Assembly (NCBI GenBank): GCA_963837265.1 | Contig: CAWIMQ010000006.1 | Coordinates: 372,001 to 436,000, forward strand | Source: DATBLE01 sp963837265 | GTDB taxonomy: Bacteria > Actinomycetota > Thermoleophilia > Gaiellales > Gaiellaceae | Reading direction: 5' to 3' | DNA: 64,000 bases | Part shown: piece by piece, positions 53,042-61,417 of the stretch | How positions within the stretch are numbered: position 1 is the first letter of the stretch | Layout: every line of letters begins with the position of its first letter | The notes under the pieces: generated by a model | The model's input: the letters and a program-made list of their open reading frames with translations, nothing else | Database searches by the model: none | Told to the model about the DNA's origin: nothing | Translations under genes and position numbers: made by a program

Positions 53042-54075
53042 CGGAAGCCGATCCGATCGGGCGACGCGGGGAGCGGGCTTCCGGGCAGGCCGGGCGGCGG
53101 CGGGACGAGGTTGTATCCGGCGGGGGCGACGTCGTTCGGCGCATCGGGATGGAACAGCGACGCCAGGTACTGGATCTGGCCGCGGCCGGGGCCGAGCTCG
53201 AACTGGCCGCCGCCGTACAGGCGGATCCCACGCTGCTCGCACGCGTCGTAGAAGGCGAGCAGGCGCTCGACCGAGCCGAAGCGCGACGGCTTCGAGTTCA
53301 GCACCCTGGGCGGAAAGGGCAGCGCGTCGACGTCCGCGACCGAGTGGACGGCGGCGTCCCACGTGATGCGGCCGCGATGCGGCTCGAGGATCGCCGCCTT
53401 CTCGGGATCACCGAGGTCCGGGTCCTCGATCAGCGCGTCCGGGAGGGCGTCCACGACGAGGCGATAGAGGCGTGCCGGCGGCGTGCGGGCCGCCTCGCGC
53501 CACGTGTATGCCTCCTTGAAGTCGACCACGTCGACGCGGTCTAGCTCGGCCAGCCCGGCGACGACCGCCTCGTCCCACCCCGCCTCCGGGTCGAGCTTGA
53601 AGCGAACGCCCGGGAGCCCTCGGAGCCGTTCCACTCCCTCGGCGCCGAGCCGTGTGGAGACGACGAACGTCACCGCTCGCGGCACGCGGTCGAGCGCCTC
53701 GTGCAGCGACCGGCCGGCCTGCCGAAGCGCCAGGTCGAGCGCGGCGCTCTCGAAGCCCCAGCGGCGGTAGTCGGGCAGCCCCTCGAACCGGACGGCGAGC
53801 GACTCGAGCGTGTGCTCGCCGGCCAGGTCGAGGACGGGGCCGGCGGCCTGGAAGGCCTGCTGGTCGTCGGCGTCGTAGGTGACGTCCTCCCCGACCCCCT
53901 CCTCGCCGCCTCCGCGCAGCCGGATCACGGTCGTGTGCCGGACGAAATCCGACGAGACGGGCTGCCGGAGCCCCTCCAGCTCGTAGCCGTCCACCGCCAC
54001 CGGGAGCGCGGAGACCAGGGAGTAGGTGTCCACCGCCTGCGAGAGTACTGCCATCTTGCTGCGCACGACGGCCAT
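53020..54075 (-). CDS. Enolase-superfamily enzyme (mandelate racemase / muconate-lactonising-like)
   Basis: 351 residues. Capping-domain start (AVDTYSLVSALPVAVDGYELEG minus some residues), then the barrel with RFKLDPEAGW (acid-base Lys), VVDFKEAY, LIEDPDL and ITWDAAVHS as metal-ligand strands, and LNSKPSRFGS with the second Lys. The substrate cannot be predicted. ATG 54075 (alternative 54054). The last codons and the TAG lie inside the final unit of the tandem array, so the array has set the protein's C-terminus (RSRAARV). Confidence 0.85.
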   Translation of the reverse strand: MAVVRSKMAVLSQAVDTYSLVSALPVAVDGYELEGLRQPVSSDFVRHTTVIRLRGGGEEGVGEDVTYDADDQQAFQAAGPVLDLAGEHTLESLAVRFEGLPDYRRWGFESAALDLALRQAGRSLHEALDRVPRAVTFVVSTRLGAEGVERLRGLPGVRFKLDPEAGWDEAVVAGLAELDRVDVVDFKEAYTWREAARTPPARLYRLVVDALPDALIEDPDLGDPEKAAILEPHRGRITWDAAVHSVADVDALPFPPRVLNSKPSRFGSVERLLAFYDACEQRGIRLYGGGQFELGPGRGQIQYLASLFHPDAPNDVAPAGYNLVPPPPGLPGSPLPASPDRIGFRSRAARV

Positions 54076-54093
54076 GAGACGGAGTCCTGGTAA

Positions 54094-54122
54094 CCATTTC
54101 CCGACGGAAGGGAGGGAAATGG
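54094..54122 (+). promoter_or_regulatory. Hairpin covering the antiporter ribosome-binding site
   Basis: CCATTTCCC (54094-54102) pairs perfectly with GGGAAATGG (54114-54122). The loop and 3' arm contain GGAAGGGAGG, the likely Shine-Dalgarno, and the GTG start follows at 54124. It is nearly the same as the element before yajC. Confidence 0.6.
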
Positions 54123-54123
54123 C

Positions 54124-55542
54124 GTGCACGAGCTGACCCGCTTCGGACTGATCGTCCTCGTGGTCGCGGGCGCGTTCTCGCTCGCCCTCGCGGCGCACAA
54201 GCTGACCGAGTGGTTCCCGGTGCCGCCGCCGGCGCTGTTCCTGGTCGCGGCCGCGATCGCGTCGGACGTCTGGCCCGGGCTGGCCGGCCTCTCGACCGTC
54301 GCCGTGGAGCGGATCGCGGTCGTGGCGCTGATCGCGATCCTGTTCGACGGCGGGATGCAGGTCGGCTGGCGCCGGTTTCGCGATGCCGCGCTCCCGATCA
54401 CGATCCTCGGCGTCCTCGGCACGTTCGCGACCGCGGGGGCGATGACGCTGGCGGCGCACGCCCTGTTCGACTTCAGCTGGACGACCGCCGGCGTTCTCGG
54501 CGCCGCGCTCGCCCCGACCGACCCGGCGGTGATGTTCTCGGTGCTGGGCCCGCGCGAGATCGCCGGCCGGACCGGCACCATCCTCGAAGGCGAGTCGGGA
54601 GCGAACGACCCGGTGGGGATCGCGCTGATGATCGGCATGCTCGACTACGCCACCCACGAGGGAGCGAGCTTCTGGACCGTCGTGCGCGAGTTCGCCGTCG
54701 AGATGTCGGTCGGGCTCGCGATCGGCATCGCCGGCGCCGCCGTCCTGCTGCCGCTGATGCGGCGCGTCCCGCTGCCGAACGAGGCGCTCTACCCGATCCG
54801 GACGCTCGCGATCGCGGGGGTCGTCTACGGCGCCGCCTCGGTGGCTCACGGCTCGGGCTTCATCGCCGTCTTCGTCGCCGGCCTCTTCGTCGGCGGGTCG
54901 CGCGCCCCGTACAAGGGCGAGATCGAGCGCTTCCACACCTCGCTGGCAAGCCTCGCGGAAATCGTCGTGTTCGTCGCGCTCGGATTGACGATCGACCTCG
55001 GCAGCCTCGACGCCCGGCGGATCTGGCTGGACGGGATCCTGCTCGCCCTGATCCTCGCGTTCGTCGCCCGCCCGCTCACGTGCGGGCCGCTGCTCTTGCC
55101 CGCGAGGCTCAAGACCGGCGAGCGTGCGTTCGTCCTCTGGGGAGGCCTGAAGGGCGCGGTTCCGATCCTGCTCGCCACGTTCGCCGTGATCGCGGGGGCG
55201 CACGACGCCGGACGGATCTACGGGATCGTGTTCGTGGTCGTCCTCTTCTCGGTCGTCGTCCAGGGCGGGTCCCTTCCGATGGTCGCACCGAGGCTCGGCG
55301 TCCCGATGCGGGTCGCCGACCGGCACGCGGTCGCGCGGATGGAGGTCGGCGAGGGCTCGCGGGCGGTGGGGCATCCGCTCCGGGACCTGCCGCTCGCGGA
55401 GCACACCTGGGTGGAGGCGGTCGAGCGCGGAGGCGAGATCCTCCCCGCCCGCGGGTCGACGAAGCTCGAGCCCGGCGACAGGGTCCGGCTGATCACGGAC
55501 CTCGGAGACGTCGACACGCTGCGGAAGCTCTTCAGGGCATGA
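54124..55542 (+). CDS. CPA-family cation/proton antiporter with TrkA-C domain
   Basis: 472 residues. About 12-13 membrane segments with LFDGGMQVGW, LAPTDPAVMFSVLG and ESGANDPVGIAL (ion-binding Asp), as in NhaP2/CvrA-type K+ or Na+/H+ antiporters. A C-terminal cytoplasmic RCK-C (TrkA-C) domain, about 400-472, ends LEPGDRVRLITDLGD and would sense nucleotide or ion. The GTG start at 54124 is fixed by the hairpin and ribosome site. It is divergent from the enolase-superfamily gene. Confidence 0.9.
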   Translation: MHELTRFGLIVLVVAGAFSLALAAHKLTEWFPVPPPALFLVAAAIASDVWPGLAGLSTVAVERIAVVALIAILFDGGMQVGWRRFRDAALPITILGVLGTFATAGAMTLAAHALFDFSWTTAGVLGAALAPTDPAVMFSVLGPREIAGRTGTILEGESGANDPVGIALMIGMLDYATHEGASFWTVVREFAVEMSVGLAIGIAGAAVLLPLMRRVPLPNEALYPIRTLAIAGVVYGAASVAHGSGFIAVFVAGLFVGGSRAPYKGEIERFHTSLASLAEIVVFVALGLTIDLGSLDARRIWLDGILLALILAFVARPLTCGPLLLPARLKTGERAFVLWGGLKGAVPILLATFAVIAGAHDAGRIYGIVFVVVLFSVVVQGGSLPMVAPRLGVPMRVADRHAVARMEVGEGSRAVGHPLRDLPLAEHTWVEAVERGGEILPARGSTKLEPGDRVRLITDLGDVDTLRKLFRA

Positions 55543-55548
55543 ACGAAT

Positions 55549-55752
55549 CTAGGCGACCCTGCGGGCGTGCCAGGTCGCCCCGAGGGTCGTCCGGCGCTCC
55601 GGCGGCTGCTCGAGGCGCGCCCAGCCGTGCCGTTCGGCCTCGTCCTCGCAGAGGCGGCAGACGACCTGCTCGCTGCCGACCCCGTCCGCGCGCCAGTGCC
55701 CGAACGCCTCACCGAGCAGCATGGTCCGCCCGCAGAGGGAGCAGGTGATCAT
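55549..55752 (-). CDS. Small zinc-ribbon protein
   Basis: 67 residues with two Cys pairs, TCSLCGRTM and VCRLCEDEAERHGW, spaced like a treble-clef or zinc-ribbon finger. A basic C-terminal tail (ERRTTLGATWHARRVA) may bind nucleic acid. ATG 55752. It lies just downstream of the methyltransferase gene. Function is unknown. Confidence 0.65.
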   Translation of the reverse strand: MITCSLCGRTMLLGEAFGHWRADGVGSEQVVCRLCEDEAERHGWARLEQPPERRTTLGATWHARRVA

Positions 55753-55778
55753 GAAACCAGGATACGACGCCGACCGGA

Positions 55779-56420
55779 CTACGCCTGCCCGCCCGGGCAC
55801 CGCGCGAGCACCCACAGGAATGTCGCCGCGCCCTCGGGCTCCCCGATCGTCTCCAGGTCGGCGCGGGCGAGCCGGAGACCCGCCTCGCGAACGAGGCGCA
55901 GCGTCGCGTCGGGCTCGTAGCCGCTGAAGAACGTGTCGAGGCCGCCGATCGCCTCGCCGCGCCAGCCCGGCAGGTCCGAGGCGCCGAAGGTCGCGAGCAG
56001 AAGGCCGCCCGGCCGCAGCCAGCGTTCGATCCGCCCGAGCAGCGGCCCGAGCTCCTCCCGCGGCACGTGGTTGAGGACGTAGAACGAGACGACCGCGTCG
56101 AACGAGGCCGGGTCGAAGTCGACCTCGGTCAGGTCGGCGTGCAGGAAGCGAGCGCCCGGCACACGCTCGCGGGCGCGGCGCACCTGCTCCGCGGAGATGT
56201 CCACGCCGACGAGGCTCGTTCGCTCGGCGAGGATCCGCGTGGAGCGGACGCCGGCGCCGGATCCGAGCTCGAGCGCGTCGGGGCGCCCGGGCAGGGCGGC
56301 GAGGAGCTCCTCGAGCCGATCGAGCCGCGTCGAGCCCGTGATCCGCCGCTGCCAGGCGGCGAACCGGTCCGCCCCGGCGTCGTACCCGCGCGCGACCACG
56401 TCCTGCGGCCGTTCATCCAC
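55779..56420 (-). CDS. SAM-dependent methyltransferase (class I)
   Basis: 213 residues. N-terminal ARGYDAGADRFAAWQRR, motif I ALELGSGAGVRST, motif II LVGVDISAEQ, motif post-II FLHADLTEVDFDPASFDAVVSFYVLNHVP and LRPGGLLLATFG. This is the UbiE/small-molecule type. GTG 56420 is chosen since the sequence upstream belongs to the dispersed repeat. The substrate is unknown. Confidence 0.87.
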   Translation of the reverse strand: MDERPQDVVARGYDAGADRFAAWQRRITGSTRLDRLEELLAALPGRPDALELGSGAGVRSTRILAERTSLVGVDISAEQVRRARERVPGARFLHADLTEVDFDPASFDAVVSFYVLNHVPREELGPLLGRIERWLRPGGLLLATFGASDLPGWRGEAIGGLDTFFSGYEPDATLRLVREAGLRLARADLETIGEPEGAATFLWVLARCPGGQA

Positions 56421-56442
56421 GCCACGAACGTTACTGCGACCT

Positions 56443-56560
56443 CGTCGCCGCGACCGACCTGCGCGGGCGCCGCACACAGCCGTGTGCCTCAGGAGGCGAC
56501 GCGAGCGAAGCGAGCGAGCGAAAGGAGGGGCGCACGGGGGAACCATGGGTTCCCCCGTGG
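56443..56560 (+). repeat. Dispersed intergenic repeat, copy C (best preserved)
   Basis: Begins CGTCGCCGCGACCGACC and carries GCGACGCGAGCGAAGCGAG and CGAAAGGAGGGGCG. It ends in a perfect 12-bp stem CACGGGGGAACC (56533-56544) / GGTTCCCCCGTG (56548-56559) with a 3-nt loop. The hairpin lies 2 bp from the thiolase stop and may terminate it. Confidence 0.8.
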
Positions 56561-56561
56561 T

Positions 56562-57728
56562 CTAGAGGCGCTCGACCACCGCGGCGATCGCCTGACCCTG
56601 GCCGATGCACATCGTCGCCACGCCGTAGCGGGCCTCGCGGCGGTCGAGCTCGTTCAGGAGCGTCGCCGTGATGCGGGCGCCGGTCGCGCCCAGCGGGTGC
56701 CCGAGCGAGATGCCGCCGCCGTTCGGGTTCACGTCACCGGCCTTCCAGCGCTCGCGCAAGCCGGTGTCGGCGAGGAACTGGAGCGCGACCGACGCGAAGG
56801 CCTCGTTCACCTCGATCACGGCGACGTCGTCCCAGCCGAGGCCCGCTTTCCGGAGGGCCCGCTCGCATGCCTGCGGGTTGCCGTGCAGCATCCGGTACGG
56901 GTCGACCCCGGCGAGCCCGAACGAGACGAACCGCGCGCGCGGCTCGAGGCCGAGCTCGGAGGCACGCTGCTCGCTCGCGACCAGCATCGCCGCGGCACCG
57001 TCGACGATCTGGCTGGAGTTGCCCGCGGTGACGACGCCGTCCTCCTTGAACGCGGGCGGGAGCGTCGCCATCTTCTCGAGCGTGGTGTCCCGGCGCGGTG
57101 TCTCGTCGACGGCGAAGAGGACGCCCGCGTGCGGGTTCGAGACCTCGACCGGGACGATCTCGTTCTCGAACCGGCCGTCGTCGATCGCGCGCACCGCCCG
57201 CATGTGCGACTCGTACGAGTACTCGTCGAGCGCCTCGCGAGAGAGGCCCCACTCCTCGGCGATCACCTCGGCGGAGATCCCCTGCGGGACGATCTGCCAT
57301 TGGTCGAGCAGCTTGTCGGAGAAGCCCGACCAGCCGGCCTCGCCCAGGTTCGACCCCATCGGGACCCTGGACATGTTCTCGATCCCGGCGGCGACGACGA
57401 GGTCGAGGTGCCCGGCCTGCACCGCGGACGCCGCATTCATCGCCGCCTGCATCGAGGAGCCGCACTGGCGGTCGACGGTCGTCGCGCACACCGTCTCCGG
57501 CCAGCCGGCGACGAGCGACGCGACGCGGCCGACGTTCAGCGCCTGCTCGCCGACCTGCGAGACGCAGCCCATCTCGACGTCCTCGATCGCACCCGGGTCG
57601 AGATCCAGCCGGGAGACGAGGCCGTTCAGGACCTGCGCCGCGAGCTCGTCCGCGCGCACGGAGGCAAGCGTCCCGTTCCGCTTCCCGATCGGGCTGCGAA
57701 CCGCATCGATGATCAGCGCGTCGGGCAT
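56562..57728 (-). CDS. Acetyl-CoA acyltransferase (thiolase)
   Basis: 388-residue thiolase, degradative or biosynthetic. The acyl-accepting Cys is about residue 89 (VDRQCGSSMQAAM). NEAFA, the His of GHPLGATGARI and the proton-transfer Cys in TMCIGQGQA complete the site. AGIENMSRVPMGSN also fits FadA-type enzymes. ATG 57728. No other beta-oxidation gene is beside it; an MBL hydrolase and an aldehyde dehydrogenase follow. Confidence 0.92.
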   Translation of the reverse strand: MPDALIIDAVRSPIGKRNGTLASVRADELAAQVLNGLVSRLDLDPGAIEDVEMGCVSQVGEQALNVGRVASLVAGWPETVCATTVDRQCGSSMQAAMNAASAVQAGHLDLVVAAGIENMSRVPMGSNLGEAGWSGFSDKLLDQWQIVPQGISAEVIAEEWGLSREALDEYSYESHMRAVRAIDDGRFENEIVPVEVSNPHAGVLFAVDETPRRDTTLEKMATLPPAFKEDGVVTAGNSSQIVDGAAAMLVASEQRASELGLEPRARFVSFGLAGVDPYRMLHGNPQACERALRKAGLGWDDVAVIEVNEAFASVALQFLADTGLRERWKAGDVNPNGGGISLGHPLGATGARITATLLNELDRREARYGVATMCIGQGQAIAAVVERL

Positions 57729-57793
57729 CGACCGATCGGTCAATCTAGCACCGGGCGGAGGCGCTTCGGCCCCCCATTCGCCTCGGCTCGCGG

Positions 57794-58384
57794 TCATTCG
57801 CCCGGATCCCAGGGCCGGTGCGAGTGCGCGAGGTACACGCGTCTCGGGCGGAGCGCGTGGATCCGGTCGAAGTTCGCTTTCCCGCCGCGGATCAGCTCCC
57901 CCATCGAGTAGGTGACGTCTCCGCCGAGGACGACCGGCCCCTCGCCGGTCCGGACGACGACGGACTGGTGGCCGGGCGAGTGCCCCGGCGTGAAGAGCAC
58001 CGAGATGCCGTCGAAGAGGTCGGCGTCGCCGTCCAGCTCGCGGTAGTCGGCCCCGTCGAAGAGGGCCCACTCGACGAGATAGTCGGGCTCGGACACCGCG
58101 GCGAGCTCCGCGCGCTGAACATAGGTCGGCACCCCGGCGAAGCGCCGGTTGCCCCCGCAGTGGTCGAAGTGCAGGTGCGTGTTCACCACCGCCTCGATCC
58201 CGGCGAGCTCGGGCCAGGGGAGGAGCTCGACTCCCCACTCCTCGTCGAGGTCCGGGGTCGAGTCGACCATCGCCGTGTCGACGAGGACGCGGCCGTCGAC
58301 GAGCCAGGCATACACGGGCGTCGTCCGACCGAACGCCTGGACGTCGGCGAGGTGGAGCGGCTGCACGTCCTCCAGGCGGCGCAT
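57794..58384 (-). CDS. Metallo-beta-lactamase-fold hydrolase (lactonase-like)
   Basis: 196 residues. The binuclear zinc motif is H70-x-H72-x-D74-H75 (NTHLHFDHCGG), with TPGHSPGHQSVV, GGDVTY and LAHSHRPWD giving the remaining ligands. It resembles AttM/AiiA-type N-acyl-homoserine lactonases and related esterases. The substrate is not proven. Start ATG 58384, divergent from the aldehyde dehydrogenase with 25 bp between. Confidence 0.88.
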   Translation of the reverse strand: MRRLEDVQPLHLADVQAFGRTTPVYAWLVDGRVLVDTAMVDSTPDLDEEWGVELLPWPELAGIEAVVNTHLHFDHCGGNRRFAGVPTYVQRAELAAVSEPDYLVEWALFDGADYRELDGDADLFDGISVLFTPGHSPGHQSVVVRTGEGPVVLGGDVTYSMGELIRGGKANFDRIHALRPRRVYLAHSHRPWDPGE

Positions 58385-58409
58385 CCCCGCAGTCTCCTAT
58401 GCTCAGCCC

Positions 58410-59831
58410 GTGGCGACAACCGTCCAGGAGAAGCTCCTCCCGATCGGCGGCGAGCTGGTGGAGACGGGTGAGTGGCTCGAGGTTCGCTCGCCCTATTCCG
58501 GGGAGGTCGTCGGCCGGGTCGCCAGGGCAGGCGCGGACGAGGCCCGGCGTGCGATCGACGCCGCCGAGCAGGCGATGCGCGAGCCGCTGCCCGCGCACAG
58601 GCGAGCGGAGATCCTCGTCCGGGTCGCCGGGTACCTGGGCCGGCGCCACGAGGATGCGGCGCAGACGATCTGCAACGAGGCCGGCAAGCCGCTGAAGGCG
58701 GCCCGCGTGGAGGTGTCCCGCGCGATGTCGACGTACACGTTCGCCGCAGTCGAGGCGCGCAAGCTGGCCGGCGAGACCGTGCCGATGGACGCCGCCCAGG
58801 CGGGCGAGGGGAAGCTGGCGTTCACCCTGCGGCTGCCGATCGGGATCGTCGGCGCGATCAGCCCGTTCAACTTCCCGCTGAACCTCGTCGCGCACAAGAT
58901 CGCTCCTGCGCTGGCCGCCGGGTGCGCGGTCGTGCTCAAGCCCGCGTCGCAGACGCCGCTCTCGGCGCTGCTCCTCGCCGAACTCGAGACCGAGGCCGGC
59001 CTGCCGCCGGGCTGGCTGAACGTCCTCGTCGGCCCCTCCGCCGAGATCGGGGACGTCCTCGTCGGGGACGAGCGGGTCGCGGCACTGACGTTCACCGGCT
59101 CCGGGCCGGTCGGCTGGAAGCTGAAGGAGCGATCGCCACGCAAGCACGTGGCGCTCGAGCTCGGGAACGCGACACCCGTGATCGTGGAGGCCGACGCCGA
59201 CCTCGACGACGCGGCTGCGCGGCTCGCCGCCGCGGGGTTCGGGTTCGCCGGCCAGAGCTGTATCTCCGTCCAGCGGATCTACGTCGCCCGGGCGGCATTC
59301 GACGACTTCATCGCGCGCCTCGTGCCGAGGGTCAAGGCGCTCAGGGTCGGCGACCCCGCCGACGAGGAGACGGACGTCGGGCCGGTGATCGACCACGATG
59401 CCCGTGAGCGCATCCTCGAGTGGGTCGCCGAGGCTGGAGGCGAGATCCTGGCCGGCGGCGACACGACCCCCGACGGGCTGATCCGCCCGACCGTGATCGC
59501 CGATCCGTCGTCCGACGCCAGGGTCTCGTGCGACGAGGTCTTCGGGCCGGTGGTCACGGTCTCCGCCTACGACTCTCTCGACGAGGCGGTCGGGCTGGCG
59601 AACGGGACGCGGTTCGGCCTCCAGGCCGGGATCTTCACCGCAAGCATCCGGACCGCCCTCGAGGCGGCCCGCCGTCTGGAGTTCGGCGGCGTGACCGTGA
59701 ACGAGGCGCCGACCTTCCGCTCGGACCAGATGCCCTACGGCGGCGTCAAGGACTCCGGAAACACCCGCGAGGGGCCGGCGTACGCGGTGCGCGAGCTGAC
59801 CGAGGAACGCCTCGTCGTCCTCCAGCTCTGA
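58410..59831 (+). CDS. NAD(P)-dependent aldehyde dehydrogenase
   Basis: 473 residues. ISPFNFPLNLVAHKIAPALAA at the cofactor site, VVLKPASQTP, the general base Glu about 250 (ALELGNATPV), the catalytic Cys about 284 (FGFAGQSCISVQR) and EVFGPVVTV. It resembles glyceraldehyde-3-phosphate (GapN) and lactaldehyde dehydrogenase types. GTG 58410. The exact substrate is unknown. Confidence 0.92.
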   Translation: MATTVQEKLLPIGGELVETGEWLEVRSPYSGEVVGRVARAGADEARRAIDAAEQAMREPLPAHRRAEILVRVAGYLGRRHEDAAQTICNEAGKPLKAARVEVSRAMSTYTFAAVEARKLAGETVPMDAAQAGEGKLAFTLRLPIGIVGAISPFNFPLNLVAHKIAPALAAGCAVVLKPASQTPLSALLLAELETEAGLPPGWLNVLVGPSAEIGDVLVGDERVAALTFTGSGPVGWKLKERSPRKHVALELGNATPVIVEADADLDDAAARLAAAGFGFAGQSCISVQRIYVARAAFDDFIARLVPRVKALRVGDPADEETDVGPVIDHDARERILEWVAEAGGEILAGGDTTPDGLIRPTVIADPSSDARVSCDEVFGPVVTVSAYDSLDEAVGLANGTRFGLQAGIFTASIRTALEAARRLEFGGVTVNEAPTFRSDQMPYGGVKDSGNTREGPAYAVRELTEERLVVLQL

Positions 59832-59844
59832 GATCGGTGCCGCG

Positions 59845-60044
59845 GTGACCGGCGCGGTGTTCCCGCCTGCCCGGACGGGAATCCCGCTCGCCATGATCGG
59901 AGCGGCCTTCGCAGTCGTCGTGCCCGGCATCATCCTGCTCTTCCTCTCCCCTGGGCAGGAATCGTCATCGGCGTTGCCGGCGTGATCCTGCTTCTCCTCT
60001 TCCTGGCCGGCCTCGGACGCCGGACGCAGACCGGTCGCCCGTAG
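59845..60044 (+). pseudogene. Small two-helix membrane protein gene with a frameshift
   Basis: From GTG 59845 the frame gives PLAMIGAAFAVVVPGIILLFL, one membrane helix. It then runs out of sense at about 59950 and stops at an in-frame TGA soon after. Another frame continues AGIVIGVAGVILLLLFLAGL, a second helix, to TAG 60042-60044. Adding one base near CTCTCCCCTGG would join them into about 66 residues. The break may be real or an assembly error. Confidence 0.45.
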
Positions 60045-60083
60045 TCGGTTGCGCCCCCGGGCGAGCTAGACTCGGCGGGGCCG

Positions 60084-60590
60084 ATGGCCCTGTTCGCACG
60101 GTTTCGCGGTCCTCACCGACCACCTCAGCGGCGCGCCCTCCCCCCGCCGGGAGTGATCCGGCGGGAGCGGAGCACGGTGCGGCGGACGCGGGAGGAGAAG
60201 CTCCGCGACCTCGGCGGGCTGATTCTCGAGATGTACCGTCGCGACCGCTTTCGCGAGGACCTGCTCGTCGAGCGCTGCAACGAGCTCCTGGGGATCGACG
60301 CGAGGCTGCGCGAGCTCGACGAGATGCTCGCAGCAGCGCGGCGCCGGTTCCCGGCCGGCCGCTGCGACTGCGGCGCGCCCCTTCCGTGGGGATCGCGCTT
60401 CTGCCCCAACTGCGGCCGCCCCGCCGGTGACAGTCCGGTCCTGTCCTGCGCGGAGTGCGGGCACCCGTTGCCGGCGGACGCCCGGTTCTGCGCGAGCTGC
60501 GGCGCCCCCGCCGAGAGCGAGGACACGGGCTCGCGCGAGCCGCAGCCCGGGCCGGCGACCGTCCCGGAAGTCGGTGAAGGCGCCGCCTGA
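60084..60590 (+). CDS. Double zinc-ribbon protein
   Basis: 168 residues. A basic N-terminus and a helical middle (ERCNELLGIDARLRELDEML) lead to two zinc ribbons in tandem: CDCGAPLPWGSRFCPNCG at about 98-115 and CAECGHPLPADARFCASCG at about 122-142. Both have CxxC pairs. The last codons overlap the start of the SPOR gene. Function is unknown; likely protein- or RNA-binding. Confidence 0.75.
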   Translation: MALFARFRGPHRPPQRRALPPPGVIRRERSTVRRTREEKLRDLGGLILEMYRRDRFREDLLVERCNELLGIDARLRELDEMLAAARRRFPAGRCDCGAPLPWGSRFCPNCGRPAGDSPVLSCAECGHPLPADARFCASCGAPAESEDTGSREPQPGPATVPEVGEGAA

Positions 60591-61227
60591 GACCTGCGCC
60601 CGCTGCGGCGCGCCGGTCGAGCGGAGCCAGGAGTACTGCCTCGAGTGTGGAGGCCGCGTCGTGCCGGGCAGGCGCGCCACCGGGATCGAGCGGGCGTGGG
60701 AGCGGCATCTTGGCCACTACCCCGGCGACTGGGCGGTCGCGTCGGCCGTGCTCCTGCTCGTCGCCGCCGGCTCGGCCGCGGGCGGGATCGTCGCGCGGCA
60801 GGACGGCGGGGCCGGCGGGGCCCGGACCGTGGTCGCCACCTCGCCGGTCGTCCCGGCACCGGTGGCACCGCCTGCGGCGACGACCGCCTCCCGAAGGCCC
60901 GCGCCTTCCCCGAAGCCTGTCCGGGCCGCGCCGAAGGCCGGGGACGAGTTGGCCATCTGGCCGGCCCGGAACGGATACACGGTCGTCCTCGCCTCCATCC
61001 CCGTCCGGGGCACGGGCCTCGCCGACGCCACCGCGAAGGCGAAGCAGGCGCTCGGTCGCCGGGTGGGGAACGTGGGGGTGCTCACGTCCGCGGACTTCGC
61101 CAGCCTCCACCCCGGCTACTACGTCGTCTTCGCGGGCGTCTATCCGTCGCTGGGCGACGCCCAGGTGGCGGCCCGCAGGCTCTCGGGCCGCTACCCGAAC
61201 GCCTACGCGCGCCAGATCGCGCGCTAG
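60574..61227 (+). CDS. Zinc ribbon, membrane helix and SPOR-domain protein
   Basis: 217 residues. A zinc ribbon (CARCGAPVERSQEYCLECG), one membrane helix (ASAVLLLVAAGSAAGGIVA), a Pro/Ala linker and a C-terminal SPOR-like domain (GYTVVLASIPV, then PGYYVVFAGVYPSLGDAQVAA). SPOR domains bind denuded glycan at division sites, so this may be a septal sensor with a cytoplasmic zinc finger. GTG 60574 overlaps the previous gene. Confidence 0.75.
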   Translation: MKAPPETCARCGAPVERSQEYCLECGGRVVPGRRATGIERAWERHLGHYPGDWAVASAVLLLVAAGSAAGGIVARQDGGAGGARTVVATSPVVPAPVAPPAATTASRRPAPSPKPVRAAPKAGDELAIWPARNGYTVVLASIPVRGTGLADATAKAKQALGRRVGNVGVLTSADFASLHPGYYVVFAGVYPSLGDAQVAARRLSGRYPNAYARQIAR

Positions 61228-61304
61228 GCACGGTTCGAGCCTGCGGCAGCCGACGACCCGGATGGACCTGACGGTTGGCGCCATTGGCAACAACGGCCGG
61301 CACT

Positions 61305-61333
61305 TTGTAACACGGCGGCGAAAGGAGTAGACT
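61305..61333 (+). promoter_or_regulatory. Candidate promoter of the DUF5763-like gene
   Basis: TTGTAA (61305-61310), 17 nt, then TAGACT (61328-61333), an actinobacterial TANNNT box. Transcription would start near 61340, giving a leader of about 78 nt that holds TTAACAGG twice (61361-61368 and 61393-61400). GGAGAT before the ATG is a good ribosome site. Confidence 0.55.
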
Positions 61334-61417
61334 GGCGCGAGCGCCCGTCCCGGACCGCCCTTAACAGGCGCGTAACAAAGCTTTTCTGCGACTTAACAGG
61401 AGATCGGAATACTGGAA

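Noticed and set aside
52361..53251. Long plus-strand frame across the tandem array encoding repeated ERKAGRGGVVVARPV-type peptides
   Set aside because: It runs antisense through two real genes and exists because the repeat lacks stops in several frames; no ribosome site or protein-like start.
53020..55404. 794-residue minus-strand frame extending the enolase-superfamily gene over the antiporter
   Set aside because: The upstream part is antisense to the well-supported antiporter and has shadow-type Asp/Arg-rich composition.
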